From contig CABVSA010000012.1 of the NCBI GenBank assembly GCA_902500805.1, positions 1 through 63,161 on the forward strand: a stretch of 63,161 bases of DNA. Direction: 5' to 3'. The position numbers and the translations under genes are program-made. The stretch comes from an uncultured Nitrospira sp. (GTDB taxonomy: Bacteria > Nitrospirota > Nitrospiria > Nitrospirales > Nitrospiraceae). Numbering within the stretch: position 1 is the first letter of the stretch; the number at the start of each line of letters is the position of its first letter. Below, piece after piece: positions 24,837-34,446 of the stretch. The notes below the pieces were generated by a model, which worked only from the letters and a program-made list of their open reading frames with translations, had not been told where the DNA came from and did no database searches.

Positions 24837-26813
24837 CTACATCTGAACCACAAGTTGAACAACCAGGGCTAGAAGAAAGAGCCCTGCAACAATAATCGCA
24901 GCATAATGATGCACCATACCGCTTTGCATTTTTCGACCCTCGCGGGCAGCGAGGTGATTCCCATATCCGATGACATTCAGTCCCGCATAGACGATGTACT
25001 TTTCGACCCAAGTCGATCCAGACGCACCCCAATCTGCGAGATGGCCCACCCCTCGCACCAGACCATCGATGATCGTCCGATCAAACCAGTCTAGGATCAT
25101 ACCGAGGCGTTTGAGAGGCTCGACGAATAGGAGGTCGTAGACTTCGTCGATATAGTATTTATTCAAAAGCAATCGATACAAACCGGAAAACTTCTCAGCC
25201 CATCCCTCCGCCGTCACGGGACTCACTGCATAGAGGAAGTGCGCAAGTCCCCATCCCATCAAGGCAATGGCAATCGCCACACCCATCAGGAGCATAGTCA
25301 TTCCCCCGCTGGCTTCATGTTCCGCCCCAGTTCCAATAACCGGAGACAAAAACCCGTGCAACCACCCCTGTTCAGGAGGGAATCCCAATACCAATCCACC
25401 AACCCCTGAAAGAAACGCGAGAACCATCAAGGGTGCGATCATTACCATCGGAGATTCATGCACGTGCTCCTCGGTATGATGATCCATCCTGGAGGATCCA
25501 TAGAACGTCAAATATGTAAGCCGAAACATATAGAAAGACGTCATCAGTGCACCGGCTGCTGCCAGGCTGTAGAGCAGATAGTGATGCGTGTTGAATGCAT
25601 GGGCCATAATTTCGTCCTTACTCCAGAACCCAGCCAGTGGAGGAAGACCTGCAATGGCAATGGTGCCGATCAGAAAGAGACGATGGGTCCACGGGATGCG
25701 CTTACTCAATCCACCCATTTTTTGAATATCTTGCTCCCCTGACAGAGCATGGATGACCGACCCGGCTGACAAAAACAAGAGTGCTTTAAAGAAGGCGTGT
25801 GTCATGACATGAAATACAGAAGCCGTGTAGGCACCGATCCCGCAGCCCAAAAACATGTACCCAAGCTGGCTCACCGTTGAATAGGCCAAGACGCGCTTGA
25901 TGTCGGTCTGCACCAATCCGATCGTTGCCGCAAACAGGGCGGTCCCTCCACCCACGACTGCCACGACTGCCATTGCAAACGGAGAGAGATCAAAAATGAC
26001 ATGATTTCGTACGATCATGTACACGCCGGCGGTCACCATCGTCGCAGCATGAATGAGCGCGCTGACCGGTGTCGGTCCCTCCATGGCATCAGGCAACCAG
26101 GTATGGAGCGGCAGTTGAGCTGATTTGCCGACCGCACCGACGAGCAGGCACAGCGCAATAGCTGTGGCCATCTCCGGAGACAACTGTCCAACGTGAGCAA
26201 AGACTTTTGTGTAATCCAGCGTCTTGAAGTTCACGAACACGAGAAAGATGGCGAGGAGAAAGCCGGCATCCCCGATTCGATTGACCACGAAGGCCTTGGA
26301 TGCAGCCTTAGCAGCAGAAACCTTATCGTAGTAATACCCGATGAGGAGGTAGGAACAAAGCCCTACACCCTCCCAACCGATAAATAACACCAAATAGTTG
26401 TTCCCCATGACCAGCAGCAGCATGGAGACCATGAACAGATTCATGTAGGTGAAGAAGCGGGTGAACCCCTCCTCACCATGCATATACCCGACGGAATAGA
26501 TGTGAATCAGAAAACCCACACCCGTCACAACCAGCAACCAGGCACAGGTCAGCGAATCAACCAGGTACGCAAAGTTGATCGTCAAATCTCCGCCGAAAAT
26601 CCATCGATACACGACGACTTCATGCGATGTGCCGGTCCGCAAGACCTCTGCAAACACCACGAGCGTGCACAAAAAGGACAAGCCGACAGACCCCCAGGCC
26701 AAACGATGCGCCAGCTCATGTGAATACCGATGGCCAAAGACGCCGTTGGCAATGACCGCCATCAGCGGAAACAGGGGAATCAATTTGATCAGCAGATCGA
26801 TTGTGTCAGACAC
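24837..26813 (-). CDS. nuoL: NADH-quinone oxidoreductase subunit L
   Basis: A 658-residue antiporter-like subunit at the far end of the complex I membrane arm. Conserved blocks are FFTYMNLFMVSMLLLV, FIGWEGVGLCSYLLIG (helix 5 Glu), KSAQLPLHTWLPDAMEGPTP (helix 7 Lys) and LAYSTVSQLGYMFLG. The C-terminal ~150 residues include the long lateral helix and a final membrane helix. It is about 45 residues longer than the E. coli protein; in complexes with two NuoM subunits the lateral helix is expected to be longer, though I cannot place the extra residues by eye. Confidence 0.95.
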   Translation of the reverse strand: MSDTIDLLIKLIPLFPLMAVIANGVFGHRYSHELAHRLAWGSVGLSFLCTLVVFAEVLRTGTSHEVVVYRWIFGGDLTINFAYLVDSLTCAWLLVVTGVGFLIHIYSVGYMHGEEGFTRFFTYMNLFMVSMLLLVMGNNYLVLFIGWEGVGLCSYLLIGYYYDKVSAAKAASKAFVVNRIGDAGFLLAIFLVFVNFKTLDYTKVFAHVGQLSPEMATAIALCLLVGAVGKSAQLPLHTWLPDAMEGPTPVSALIHAATMVTAGVYMIVRNHVIFDLSPFAMAVVAVVGGGTALFAATIGLVQTDIKRVLAYSTVSQLGYMFLGCGIGAYTASVFHVMTHAFFKALLFLSAGSVIHALSGEQDIQKMGGLSKRIPWTHRLFLIGTIAIAGLPPLAGFWSKDEIMAHAFNTHHYLLYSLAAAGALMTSFYMFRLTYLTFYGSSRMDHHTEEHVHESPMVMIAPLMVLAFLSGVGGLVLGFPPEQGWLHGFLSPVIGTGAEHEASGGMTMLLMGVAIAIALMGWGLAHFLYAVSPVTAEGWAEKFSGLYRLLLNKYYIDEVYDLLFVEPLKRLGMILDWFDRTIIDGLVRGVGHLADWGASGSTWVEKYIVYAGLNVIGYGNHLAAREGRKMQSGMVHHYAAIIVAGLFLLALVVQLVVQM

Positions 26814-26948
26814 ACAGTCCTACGTTTTTCTCAGGATGCTCAGCTAAGCGAGAAGGCCGATGAAGTCTGGTCCTACTGCATCCGCTGGGGGTAGTTATGA
26901 GGGCATGGAGCACCGAAGACAGAACACGATGCCGCTCTCAACATCCTG

Positions 26949-27251
26949 CTACCACTTCAAAAGGTTCATCTCGTCCACATTCGTAGAAATCTTGCTTCGA
27001 AAAACCACGATAATGATGGCCAGCCCAATCGCCGCTTCCCCGGCGGCAATCGCGATGATAAACAAGGCCACAAGCTGCCCGGCCATCGATTCTAGATAGT
27101 GCGAGAAGGCGACCAGATTGATGTTCGCCGCATTCAACATCACCTCGACGGACATGAGCACGATGATAAAGTTCCGACGAATCAGTACACCCAGTAATCC
27201 CGTCATAAACAGAACGGCACTCACAGCGACATAGGCGGTCAGCGGTATCAT
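26949..27251 (-). CDS. nuoK: NADH-quinone oxidoreductase subunit K
   Basis: A 100-residue, three-helix membrane subunit. It carries both conserved membrane glutamates ([13 protein letters not shown] and [14 protein letters not shown]), which take part in proton transfer. The start overlaps the nuoJ stop by four bases. A gap of 135 bases with no visible feature separates it from nuoL. Confidence 0.95.
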   Translation of the reverse strand: MIPLTAYVAVSAVLFMTGLLGVLIRRNFIIVLMSVEVMLNAANINLVAFSHYLESMAGQLVALFIIAIAAGEAAIGLAIIIVVFRSKISTNVDEMNLLKW

Positions 27252-27775
27252 CGATGGTCTCGTTCGGCTTCCAAAGCCTTCGGCGTCTTCGCCAACACAA
27301 TGGCGCCGATGATCGCGCCAAGCAGAAAAATTCCCACGATTTCAAACTGCAAGAGATGGTCACTGAACATCTTAATCCCAACCGCGTAGGTATCTCCCTC
27401 TTGCAATATCGCACCAGCAGGCGCACTTCCTTTGGCCCCGTCAAACGGAGACCGGAGGAGGAGAAAGAGTACATACAGAGCCCCTAAAGACGACAGCCCG
27501 GCGAAATAGGGCGCCGATGCGTGAAAATACCGCTCGTCAGTTTTGAGATTCATCAACATCAGCACAAAAAGGTAGAGCACCAAGATAGCTCCGACATAGA
27601 CAATGACCTGGACAGCCCATAGAAACTCGGCATTCAATAGGAGGAACAGACCGGAGACGTGCATGAGTAAGGCAAGCAGGGATAATGCACAGTGAACCGG
27701 GTTGCGCAGGGTGACCGTGAGTACGCCAGCGGCAATGCTCACCAACGCAAAGTACGAGAAAAATGCCAAGATCAT
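27248..27775 (-). CDS. nuoJ: NADH-quinone oxidoreductase subunit J
   Basis: A 175-residue membrane subunit with about five helices. The conserved motif [21 protein letters not shown] stretch is present ([18 protein letters not shown]), containing the helix 3 tyrosine region near the quinone site. It overlaps nuoK by four bases and follows nuoI by nine. Confidence 0.94.
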   Translation of the reverse strand: MILAFFSYFALVSIAAGVLTVTLRNPVHCALSLLALLMHVSGLFLLLNAEFLWAVQVIVYVGAILVLYLFVLMLMNLKTDERYFHASAPYFAGLSSLGALYVLFLLLRSPFDGAKGSAPAGAILQEGDTYAVGIKMFSDHLLQFEIVGIFLLGAIIGAIVLAKTPKALEAERDHR

Positions 27776-27784
27776 ATTGTCCGC

Positions 27785-28372
27785 TCAACTCAGATGCTTC
27801 GGAGGTGCCTGTGTCGTTTTCGCAACTGACTGCGGGAAGTAATATCGATACTCGCGGCTCTCCTCAAGATTCTTTTCTTGATTGTGTGCATACAAATATT
27901 TCTTCCCATCATCGAGATGCCGCTCGCCAATATCATACAAGCGCTTTTTATCGAACAGGAGACTCCGCTTGTCATGAGTTGAGTACTCATACATCTTGGT
28001 CATCGCCAACGCATTCACGGGACAGGCCTCGACACAGTAGCCACAGAACACACATTTGGTAATGTCAATGTAGAATTCACTGGCATACCGTTGAAGCGGT
28101 CGCGTGGCATCTTCGGCACTGATCACCTTTATACAATGCGACGGGCAGGCGACTTCACACAAATCGCAGCCGACACACCGTTCTCGTCCATCATCGTACC
28201 GCAACAACCCAAGGGCCCCTCGATGCGCGTCAGGAATCGTGCGGTGCTCCCGTGGATACTGAAAGGTCATCGGTCGATGGAGCATGTGCCGAAACGTCAC
28301 TTTCATCGCGTCCCAGATTTCATAGAACAGGGCCGCATGAAGGATCTTTTTCGTCAAGGCAGTGATGCTCAT
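27785..28372 (-). CDS. nuoI: NADH-quinone oxidoreductase subunit I
   Basis: A 195-residue ferredoxin-like subunit carrying two [4Fe-4S] clusters (N6a and N6b) in the connecting part of complex I. The motifs are CVGCDLCEVACPSHCIKV and CVFCGYCVEACPVNALAM. An amphipathic N-terminus precedes them. In most operons nuoH lies just before nuoI; here nuoG is directly upstream with a gap of only 42 bases. Confidence 0.95.
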   Translation of the reverse strand: MSITALTKKILHAALFYEIWDAMKVTFRHMLHRPMTFQYPREHRTIPDAHRGALGLLRYDDGRERCVGCDLCEVACPSHCIKVISAEDATRPLQRYASEFYIDITKCVFCGYCVEACPVNALAMTKMYEYSTHDKRSLLFDKKRLYDIGERHLDDGKKYLYAHNQEKNLEESREYRYYFPQSVAKTTQAPPKHLS

Positions 28373-28414
28373 CGTAAGCTCCTGGTCATGAGCAAGCGGA
28401 CATCTTCATCGCAA

Positions 28415-31108
28415 TCATACCGGTTCGACATTGACCCACATCTGCTTGAATGACGGGACACCTGTCGTAGGGTCAACGGTCACCGTCATCAAATCCTTTA
28501 CTGGGGGCTCATTAAAGTGCTCAGGGAAAAAGCAGGTGCCAGGGGCAACCGACTGATCCGCCTGCACGGCAATCTGGAGAGAACCACGGTCCGACGTCAG
28601 GCGCACCTTCGCACTCTCGTGTAGACCGAGATGTTCCAGATCCCTGGCATTCATTCTCAATTTTGCCGTGTTCGGGGCAATCGTGATCAGACCGGGCGCC
28701 TGAACAGAGAGTTTCCCGGAATGCATCAGGAGCTGTCCCATCAATAGGGCAAACGGGCGAGTTGGTGTATGGATCTCCGGAGTCGACTGATACCGCTCGC
28801 CGACCTTGGTCGCATAACCCTTGGACAAGTATGTGTCGAGTGTCGCCACGGTTTTGCGGGGTTGACCAAGATTGTAGTACCCGGGAAGCAGCTTCATGAT
28901 CTCGCTTTGGATATCATTTGCAGACTGATAGTCCCATTGGCATCCCATAGCATTTGCCAGAGCAGTCATAATGTGCCAATCGGGCAAGCTCTCTCCACGC
29001 GGATCCATGGCTTGCCGAACACGAAGGACCCGCCCTTCAAAATTCGTAAAGGTGCCGTCCTTTTCTGCATAGGTGCAAGCCGGCAGCACAAAATGTGCGA
29101 GCTTCGCTGTGTCCGTCAAGAATGGATCTTGGACCGCCAATAATTCAAGCCGTTCTAGTCCGGCCCTCACTTCCATCGAGGCCGGAAGGGTGGCTAGGGG
29201 ATTTTCTCCCAGGATATATAAGGCTTTGATCTCTCCGGTCCGACAGCGCTTCAAGATTTCAACCAGGTGCGCACCAGAGCTCGGAGAAGGAAGCACCGTG
29301 CCCCAAGCCTTGGCAAAACGATCTCGCACCTCTGGATCACCATACCGACCCTGGCCCGGGAGGAACTCCGAAGCCGCACCCATATCAACAGCCCCTTGCT
29401 CATTGGGCTCTTCCGTCACCGTACTCACCCCACACCCCGGTTGTCCGAGCTTTCCGGTAATCCACGCAAGATCCACCAACTTGAGCACGTTCTGATAGCC
29501 GTTCGTCCTTCGGACAATTCCTTCCGCGCACAGAATGATCGACCTCGGTGATTCGGCAAACAGCCTGGCAATCTCTCCGAAGACCTCACTGGACAGTCCA
29601 GTCTGAGCCGTCAATTGTTCCATCGACAGACTTGCCACCGCCTTCTTGAGCGCCTCAAAGGCCTGTGGATGTTGCCCCACAGCCGCTTCATCCACTACAT
29701 CTAAGTCGATCGCCGCTTTCACCAGCCCATCGATCACCGCTCCTTCTGTCCCAGGCTTGATCAAGAACGGATGTGAGGCGAGTTTGCTCATATTCGTAAT
29801 GGCGCTGTCGAACGTCACCACCTGAGCCCTGTACACACGCACCGCTTCTTTAATGCGCACAGCCGTGAGTGGATTCGTCTCCGTGATGTTGGACCCAATC
29901 ACGATAATCGCCTTCGCTTTCGTGAGGTCCTCCCAATCATTGGAGGCTCTCCCCAGACCGATGGCATGTTTGGAGGCCAATACAAAGTTCATGTGCCCAT
30001 AGCGCGCGCTGCTATCAAGCTGGTTGGTTCCAAACGCGGTGCGCATGAGCTTTTGAAACAGATACAGCTCTTCATTGGTACATCGGGCCGTCACGAGGCC
30101 GGCAATGGCGTCGGGACCGTACTTCTCTTTGATTGCCACGAATCGATCAACAAGCCCGTGCATGGCCTCCAGCCACGGCTTTTCAACCAAGCGCCCACTT
30201 TCACGAACCAAGGGGTTCACAAGCCGACTTTGACTATCCAGCGATTCAAAGCCAAACCGTCCCCGCACACACAGCCCCCCATGCCCTTTGGCCGTATCGG
30301 ATCGATCACCCCATTTATTTTTCCAGGACAGTGGTGATGTGACTCTGACGACTTCTTCGTCTTTGGTTTCCAAGTACATCTGACAACCATCCCCGCAGTA
30401 ATTGCAGGTGGTAGTCGTTTTTTTCATCTGCCACGGCTTATACAGATACTTGGAAAACTTGTTGGTGATCGCACCGACAGGACAGACCGCCAAGCAATCC
30501 CCGCAGAACTCGCAGTTAAGTGGGAGATCGCCTTTGGGAACGACCTGGTTGAACCCACCCTTTTTCATGAACTGCAAGGCATCAATCATCAAGACATCCT
30601 TGCAGACATTGATGCATTCCGCACAAGCAATGCACCGATTCATATTGAAGTCGAGAACCGGGCTCCTCGTATCTTCCGGAATGAACTTTTGTTTGGCATT
30701 GGCGAGGTTGGTCACCCCGTGCTGGAAGGCCATATCCTGAAGTTCACAATGACCATCCGCGTCGCACACCGGACAATCAAGGGGGTGCACGGACAAGTGT
30801 TTCTCAACGGCTTTCTTGCGGGCAAGAAAGAGGTCTTCCCCTTCGGTACGAATCACCATTCCCGCTGCTGCCTTCGCGGTACAGGATCGAACAGGAGCCT
30901 TTTTGCCTTCCTGCATCACAAGGCACATCCCACAGGAGCCGAACGGATCGAATGTGTAGTGGTAACACATCGCCGGGATGATCTTCCCTGTCATGGAGAT
31001 GACATCGTAGAGCGACACCCCGTCCTTTGCCGTGACGGTTTTTCCGTCAATGCTCAGTTCGATGCTTGTGGCTTCAACGTCGGGATTGGTCGCTGGCTTT
31101 AGTCCCAT
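28415..31108 (-). CDS. nuoG: NADH-quinone oxidoreductase subunit G
   Basis: An 897-residue iron-sulphur subunit. In order it has a [2Fe-2S] domain (GSCGMCLV, RSCTA), the His-Cys3 cluster motif (HPLDCPVCDADGHCEL), a two-cluster ferredoxin-like part (CIACAECINVC, CEFCGDCLAVCPVGA), and a molybdopterin-oxidoreductase-like body beginning with CNYCGDGCQMYL, the extra N7-type cluster. No nuoE or nuoF accompanies it, so electrons may enter or leave NuoG through a ferredoxin-like partner rather than NADH. That is inference from gene content. Confidence 0.95.
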   Translation of the reverse strand: MGLKPATNPDVEATSIELSIDGKTVTAKDGVSLYDVISMTGKIIPAMCYHYTFDPFGSCGMCLVMQEGKKAPVRSCTAKAAAGMVIRTEGEDLFLARKKAVEKHLSVHPLDCPVCDADGHCELQDMAFQHGVTNLANAKQKFIPEDTRSPVLDFNMNRCIACAECINVCKDVLMIDALQFMKKGGFNQVVPKGDLPLNCEFCGDCLAVCPVGAITNKFSKYLYKPWQMKKTTTTCNYCGDGCQMYLETKDEEVVRVTSPLSWKNKWGDRSDTAKGHGGLCVRGRFGFESLDSQSRLVNPLVRESGRLVEKPWLEAMHGLVDRFVAIKEKYGPDAIAGLVTARCTNEELYLFQKLMRTAFGTNQLDSSARYGHMNFVLASKHAIGLGRASNDWEDLTKAKAIIVIGSNITETNPLTAVRIKEAVRVYRAQVVTFDSAITNMSKLASHPFLIKPGTEGAVIDGLVKAAIDLDVVDEAAVGQHPQAFEALKKAVASLSMEQLTAQTGLSSEVFGEIARLFAESPRSIILCAEGIVRRTNGYQNVLKLVDLAWITGKLGQPGCGVSTVTEEPNEQGAVDMGAASEFLPGQGRYGDPEVRDRFAKAWGTVLPSPSSGAHLVEILKRCRTGEIKALYILGENPLATLPASMEVRAGLERLELLAVQDPFLTDTAKLAHFVLPACTYAEKDGTFTNFEGRVLRVRQAMDPRGESLPDWHIMTALANAMGCQWDYQSANDIQSEIMKLLPGYYNLGQPRKTVATLDTYLSKGYATKVGERYQSTPEIHTPTRPFALLMGQLLMHSGKLSVQAPGLITIAPNTAKLRMNARDLEHLGLHESAKVRLTSDRGSLQIAVQADQSVAPGTCFFPEHFNEPPVKDLMTVTVDPTTGVPSFKQMWVNVEPV

Positions 31109-31118
31109 GTGTTGTCCA

Positions 31119-31182
31119 GTTTTGAGTCTTTAGTTATTAGTGTTGAGCTGAAACTCAGCACTCACAACTCAGCACTCTCTAC
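31119..31182. repeat. Inverted heptamer array between nuoD and nuoG
   Basis: The 77-base gap between nuoD and nuoG is almost wholly made of 7-base units. Four forward units of the form GTNNTNA (GTTTTGA, GTCTTTA, GTTATTA, GTGTTGA; 31119-31146) are followed, after a spacer heptamer, by four units in the opposite orientation (TCAGCAC, TCACAAC, TCAGCAC, TCTCTAC; 31155-31182). The function is unknown. Confidence 0.7.
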
Positions 31183-31185
31183 TCG

Positions 31186-32430
31186 CTATCGGTCGCATTC
31201 ACCCATCACGATATCGTAAGTCCCAAAAATCGTGCAGGCGTCGGAGATCATATAACCTTTGGCCATATGATCGAACGCACCCATATGGATGAAGGACGGA
31301 GCACGAATCTTCAATCGATACGGCTTACCTCCACCCGTACTGACGATATGGAAACCCAATTCCCCTTTGTGGGCTTCTGTACCACAATAGATTTCTCCAG
31401 GCGGGGCATCAAACCCCTGCGAGAACAGCTTGAATTGCTGGATCATTGCCTCCAAGTTCGTGAACACCCGTTCCTTCGGCGGCAGCGTGACACTCGGAGC
31501 ATCCGCCATGATGGGGCCGTCCTGCATCTGCTCCAGACATTGCCGGATGATCTTGACGCTCTCATACAGCTCCATCACTCGGATCCAATACCGGTCATAG
31601 GTATCGCCGTTTTTTCCGACCGGAACGCTGAACTCACACTTTGGATACGCGCTATAGGGTTCATACTTGCGCAGGTCATAGTCCACGCCGGATCCACGCA
31701 AAACAGGCCCGCTCAACCCAAAACTAACGGCGTCTTCCGCAGAAATGACGGCGACCCCTTTGGTGCGTCCCAGCCAAATACGATTTTTTTCAAGAAACAC
31801 CTGGTATTCATCGATCTTCGGTGGGAAATAGTCGAGAAACTGCTTGAGCTTGTCGATTAATGTAGGCGTCAAATCACGCTCGACTCCGCCGATCCGATAC
31901 CAGCTGGTCGTGAGACGGGCTCCACACAGTTCATCAAACCAGTCCAGCAAGATTTCACGATCTCGAAAGCAATAGAAGAAGACGGTCATGGCGCCAATGT
32001 CGAGCGCCTGGGCACTCAGCCAAAACTGGTGTCCGATGATACGCTGGACTTCAGCAACGATCGTTCGCAAGTATTCGGCCCGCTCCGGCACCTGCAAATT
32101 CAGAAGCTTTTCAACGGCGCGGCAATAGGCAAAGTTGTTGTACATCGCGCAGACATAGTCTAGTCGGTCAGTATGGGGAATGAACTGATGGTAGGTCCCA
32201 TCTTCCGCAAGCTTCTCAACGCCACGATGGAGATACCCCATCACCGGAGTCGACTTGACCAGCCGCTCCCCCTCCAACTCCAAGATCACCTTCAGCACAC
32301 CATGCGTACTGGGGTGTTGGGGCCCCATATTGAGCAAAAGCTCCTCGGTCCGTAGGGTGGGAAGCGTCTCACTTTCCGGGTGTTCCGGGTTGACTTTATA
32401 TACAGTGGTTCTTTGATCTTCGAATGCCAT
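31186..32430 (-). CDS. nuoD: NADH-quinone oxidoreductase subunit D
   Basis: A 414-residue quinone-site subunit. Signature blocks: LNMGPQHPSTHGVLKV (the conserved histidines of the quinone pocket), GYLHRGVEKLAE, DRLDYVCAMYNN, and the C-terminal DACTIFGTYDIVMGECDR. It lies 14 bases after nuoC. It is separate from nuoC, not fused as in E. coli. Confidence 0.96.
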   Translation of the reverse strand: MAFEDQRTTVYKVNPEHPESETLPTLRTEELLLNMGPQHPSTHGVLKVILELEGERLVKSTPVMGYLHRGVEKLAEDGTYHQFIPHTDRLDYVCAMYNNFAYCRAVEKLLNLQVPERAEYLRTIVAEVQRIIGHQFWLSAQALDIGAMTVFFYCFRDREILLDWFDELCGARLTTSWYRIGGVERDLTPTLIDKLKQFLDYFPPKIDEYQVFLEKNRIWLGRTKGVAVISAEDAVSFGLSGPVLRGSGVDYDLRKYEPYSAYPKCEFSVPVGKNGDTYDRYWIRVMELYESVKIIRQCLEQMQDGPIMADAPSVTLPPKERVFTNLEAMIQQFKLFSQGFDAPPGEIYCGTEAHKGELGFHIVSTGGGKPYRLKIRAPSFIHMGAFDHMAKGYMISDACTIFGTYDIVMGECDR

Positions 32431-32444
32431 ACCAGTCGAACATC

Positions 32445-32942
32445 CTATCGAGGGACTTCATCCAAGAAATCGAACGTGTCTCGCCAGCCTTTGCCACGCA
32501 ATGGAAAATCTTTTCGCAAGGGATATCCCTCGGTATAGTCATCCGGCATGAGAATGCGGCGAAGATCTGGATGGTTCCGGAAGCGGATCCCCATCATATC
32601 GTAGACTTCACGCTCCATGAAGTCCGCGCCCCTCCAGAGATCCGTCAAAGAATCCACCACACAATCAGCCTCAGGCACCCGAGTCTTCAGTCTGATCCGC
32701 TGGCGTTTTCGAATCGAGTAGAACTCCCAGACCACCTCAAATCGCTCTTCGTCGTCAGGCCAGTCCACAGAGCTTACGTGGACGATATAGTCAAAATCCA
32801 TCCCAGGATCATCGCGGAGGAATTGGGCGACCTCGCGAAGCTTGTCACGAGTAACCGTCACAGACACATCGCCACGCCAATCACTGACGTTGGTCACACC
32901 AGCCGAGAACGTATGCTGAACCCGCAGTAAGAGAGGATGCAT
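32445..32942 (-). CDS. nuoC: NADH-quinone oxidoreductase subunit C
   Basis: A 165-residue 30-kDa-type subunit. Diagnostic features are FDYIVHVSSVDWPDD and the C-terminal signature EREVYDMMGIRFRNHPDLRR followed by GYPLRKDFP. It binds NuoD in the peripheral arm. Nine bases separate it from nuoB. Confidence 0.95.
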   Translation of the reverse strand: MHPLLLRVQHTFSAGVTNVSDWRGDVSVTVTRDKLREVAQFLRDDPGMDFDYIVHVSSVDWPDDEERFEVVWEFYSIRKRQRIRLKTRVPEADCVVDSLTDLWRGADFMEREVYDMMGIRFRNHPDLRRILMPDDYTEGYPLRKDFPLRGKGWRDTFDFLDEVPR

Positions 32943-32951
32943 GACCGTGCG

Positions 32952-33479
32952 TCAGACCTTCAAATTTGCTTTCACCTGATCAGGCTGAGCCACAAACACC
33001 CGCTTTTGCATGATGCGCTCTTGCAGCTTGAGGATACCGTCCAAGAGAGCTTCTGGGGTTGGGGGACAACCAGGCACATAAATATCAACGGGGATAAAGC
33101 GGTCGACACCCTGTACGACAGAATAGCTATCGTAGATATTCCCGGACGTTGCACAAGAGCCCATCGCAATCACGTACTTCGGCTCTGGCATTTGATCGTA
33201 GATTTTTCGGATGACCGGCGCCATCCGACGGCAAACCGTTCCTGCCACGATCATCAAGTCTGATTGCCGTGGCGATCCTCGGAACACTCCAGCTCCAAAG
33301 CGATCCATATCGTATCGTGAAGAAACCGCCGCCATCATCTCTATGGCACAGCAGGCAAGCCCGAAGGTCATCGGCCATAGCGAGCCTTTTCTGGCCCAGT
33401 TTACGGCCTTTTCAAGAGATCCGGTAATGACGTCCGGAGCCCCATCTTTATCGTGACGTCCCAGCTGGATCAGTCCCAT
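32952..33479 (-). CDS. nuoB: NADH-quinone oxidoreductase subunit B
   Basis: A 175-residue subunit carrying cluster N2, the last electron donor to quinone. The four cysteines are in [17 protein letters not shown] and VPGCPPTPE, with the adjoining GSCATSG. The frame is open to 33539, overlapping nuoA, but the ATG at 33479 (MGLIQLG) fits family length and leaves a 7-base gap after nuoA. Confidence 0.96.
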   Translation of the reverse strand: MGLIQLGRHDKDGAPDVITGSLEKAVNWARKGSLWPMTFGLACCAIEMMAAVSSRYDMDRFGAGVFRGSPRQSDLMIVAGTVCRRMAPVIRKIYDQMPEPKYVIAMGSCATSGNIYDSYSVVQGVDRFIPVDIYVPGCPPTPEALLDGILKLQERIMQKRVFVAQPDQVKANLKV

Positions 33480-33486
33480 AGATTCC

Positions 33487-33870
33487 TCAATCCCACTCCA
33501 GAGCGCCTTTGCGCCAGGCATACACGTAGGCCACGACAAACAACCCGATAAAGATCAGCATTTCGACCAATCCAACTATTCCGATTTTGGTGAACACAAC
33601 CGCCCAGGGATAGAGAAAAATGACTTCGATGTCGAAGATGACGAACAACATCGCAAAAATGTAATACCTGACGGGAAACGGCATACGGGCGTCCGAAAAA
33701 GGTTCGGCTCCACACTCGTAAGTCGATAATTTTTCAGGCTCAGGGTACCTTGGTTGCACAAAGTAGCTGACCAACAACGTCAGCATTCCCAAGATTAACC
33801 CCATAAAAATAAAGAGAAAAATCGGGAAATACTTCGTCAGATATACAAGAAGAGCCTCTGATCCGCTCAT
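33487..33870 (-). CDS. nuoA: NADH-quinone oxidoreductase subunit A
   Basis: A 127-residue, three-helix membrane subunit at the head of the cluster. The loop motif [19 protein letters not shown] near residues 48-66, with the conserved cysteine near the quinone site, and [13 protein letters not shown] are diagnostic. A promoter candidate lies about 60-90 bases upstream. Confidence 0.95.
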   Translation of the reverse strand: MSGSEALLVYLTKYFPIFLFIFMGLILGMLTLLVSYFVQPRYPEPEKLSTYECGAEPFSDARMPFPVRYYIFAMLFVIFDIEVIFLYPWAVVFTKIGIVGLVEMLIFIGLFVVAYVYAWRKGALEWD

Positions 33871-33928
33871 ACGATTTTCTCTTACAAGGCATTGACCTGA
33901 AAGACTATTCCAGGCGCAAAGGGTGGAA

Positions 33929-33958
33929 TATTAGTTCGCTATTATTTGGGATAGCAAG
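33929..33958 (-). promoter_or_regulatory. Candidate promoter of the nuo cluster
   Basis: On the minus strand TTGCTA (33953-33958), an 18-base spacer, then TAATAT (33929-33934), upstream of nuoA with a leader of about 55 bases. Confidence 0.4.
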
Positions 33959-34381
33959 AGAACAAAGGACCTAAGTCTCGATCACCCGAAAGCCCTACCG
34001 TTCTTAAGTAAGGGAAGGATGGTGAAAAATTTGCGGACTATTGAGAGGTTAGAAGCTTACAAGCACTACATCATGAGACAAATTGGTCACTTACAGTTGT
34101 TCTTGGCTTGGGCGCTGCTCAGGATGAGCAGACCCTGCCTGCTCCCATTCCAGAGCGAGGGGCGAAAACGCTTTGACTGTTCGTCGCCGATGAATCTGGG
34201 TTTCGATCCGAACTTTCCTGGGAAGCTCCTCGGGGACGAGGCGATACCCGCCCGCCGCCTTCTCGGGCTCCATGTCGCTGCTCACTAAACGCTTTGAGAA
34301 ATTGTACAGACCCAGCATGCGGAGTAGATTACCATCTGAAAGAAATATCGGTCAAACCCCTTACACATTCAGTTCAAATTC

Positions 34382-34409
34382 TTGACAAGACAGCGTTGTT
34401 TGCTATGGT
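34382..34409 (+). promoter_or_regulatory. Sigma-70-type promoter of the OmpA-family gene
   Basis: TTGACA (34382-34387), a 16-base spacer, then TATGGT (34404-34409), leaving a leader of about 30 bases before the start at 34447. Confidence 0.6.
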
Positions 34410-34446
34410 CTTTTAAGCGATCTTTGCCTTAATAAGGACCCCATCT

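Larger units (their letters stand above)
33871..34446. other. Intergenic region between the nuo cluster and the OmpA-like gene
   Basis: Close to 580 bases between divergent units. It holds candidate promoters for both sides. Short frames within it (for example 34091-34318, minus) have no ribosome-binding site or motif; they could be a gene remnant, but I cannot support one. Confidence 0.4.

Noticed and set aside
34019..34318. Short frames on both strands between nuoA and the OmpA-like gene
   Set aside because: No start context or recognisable motif; possibly a remnant, but unsupported.
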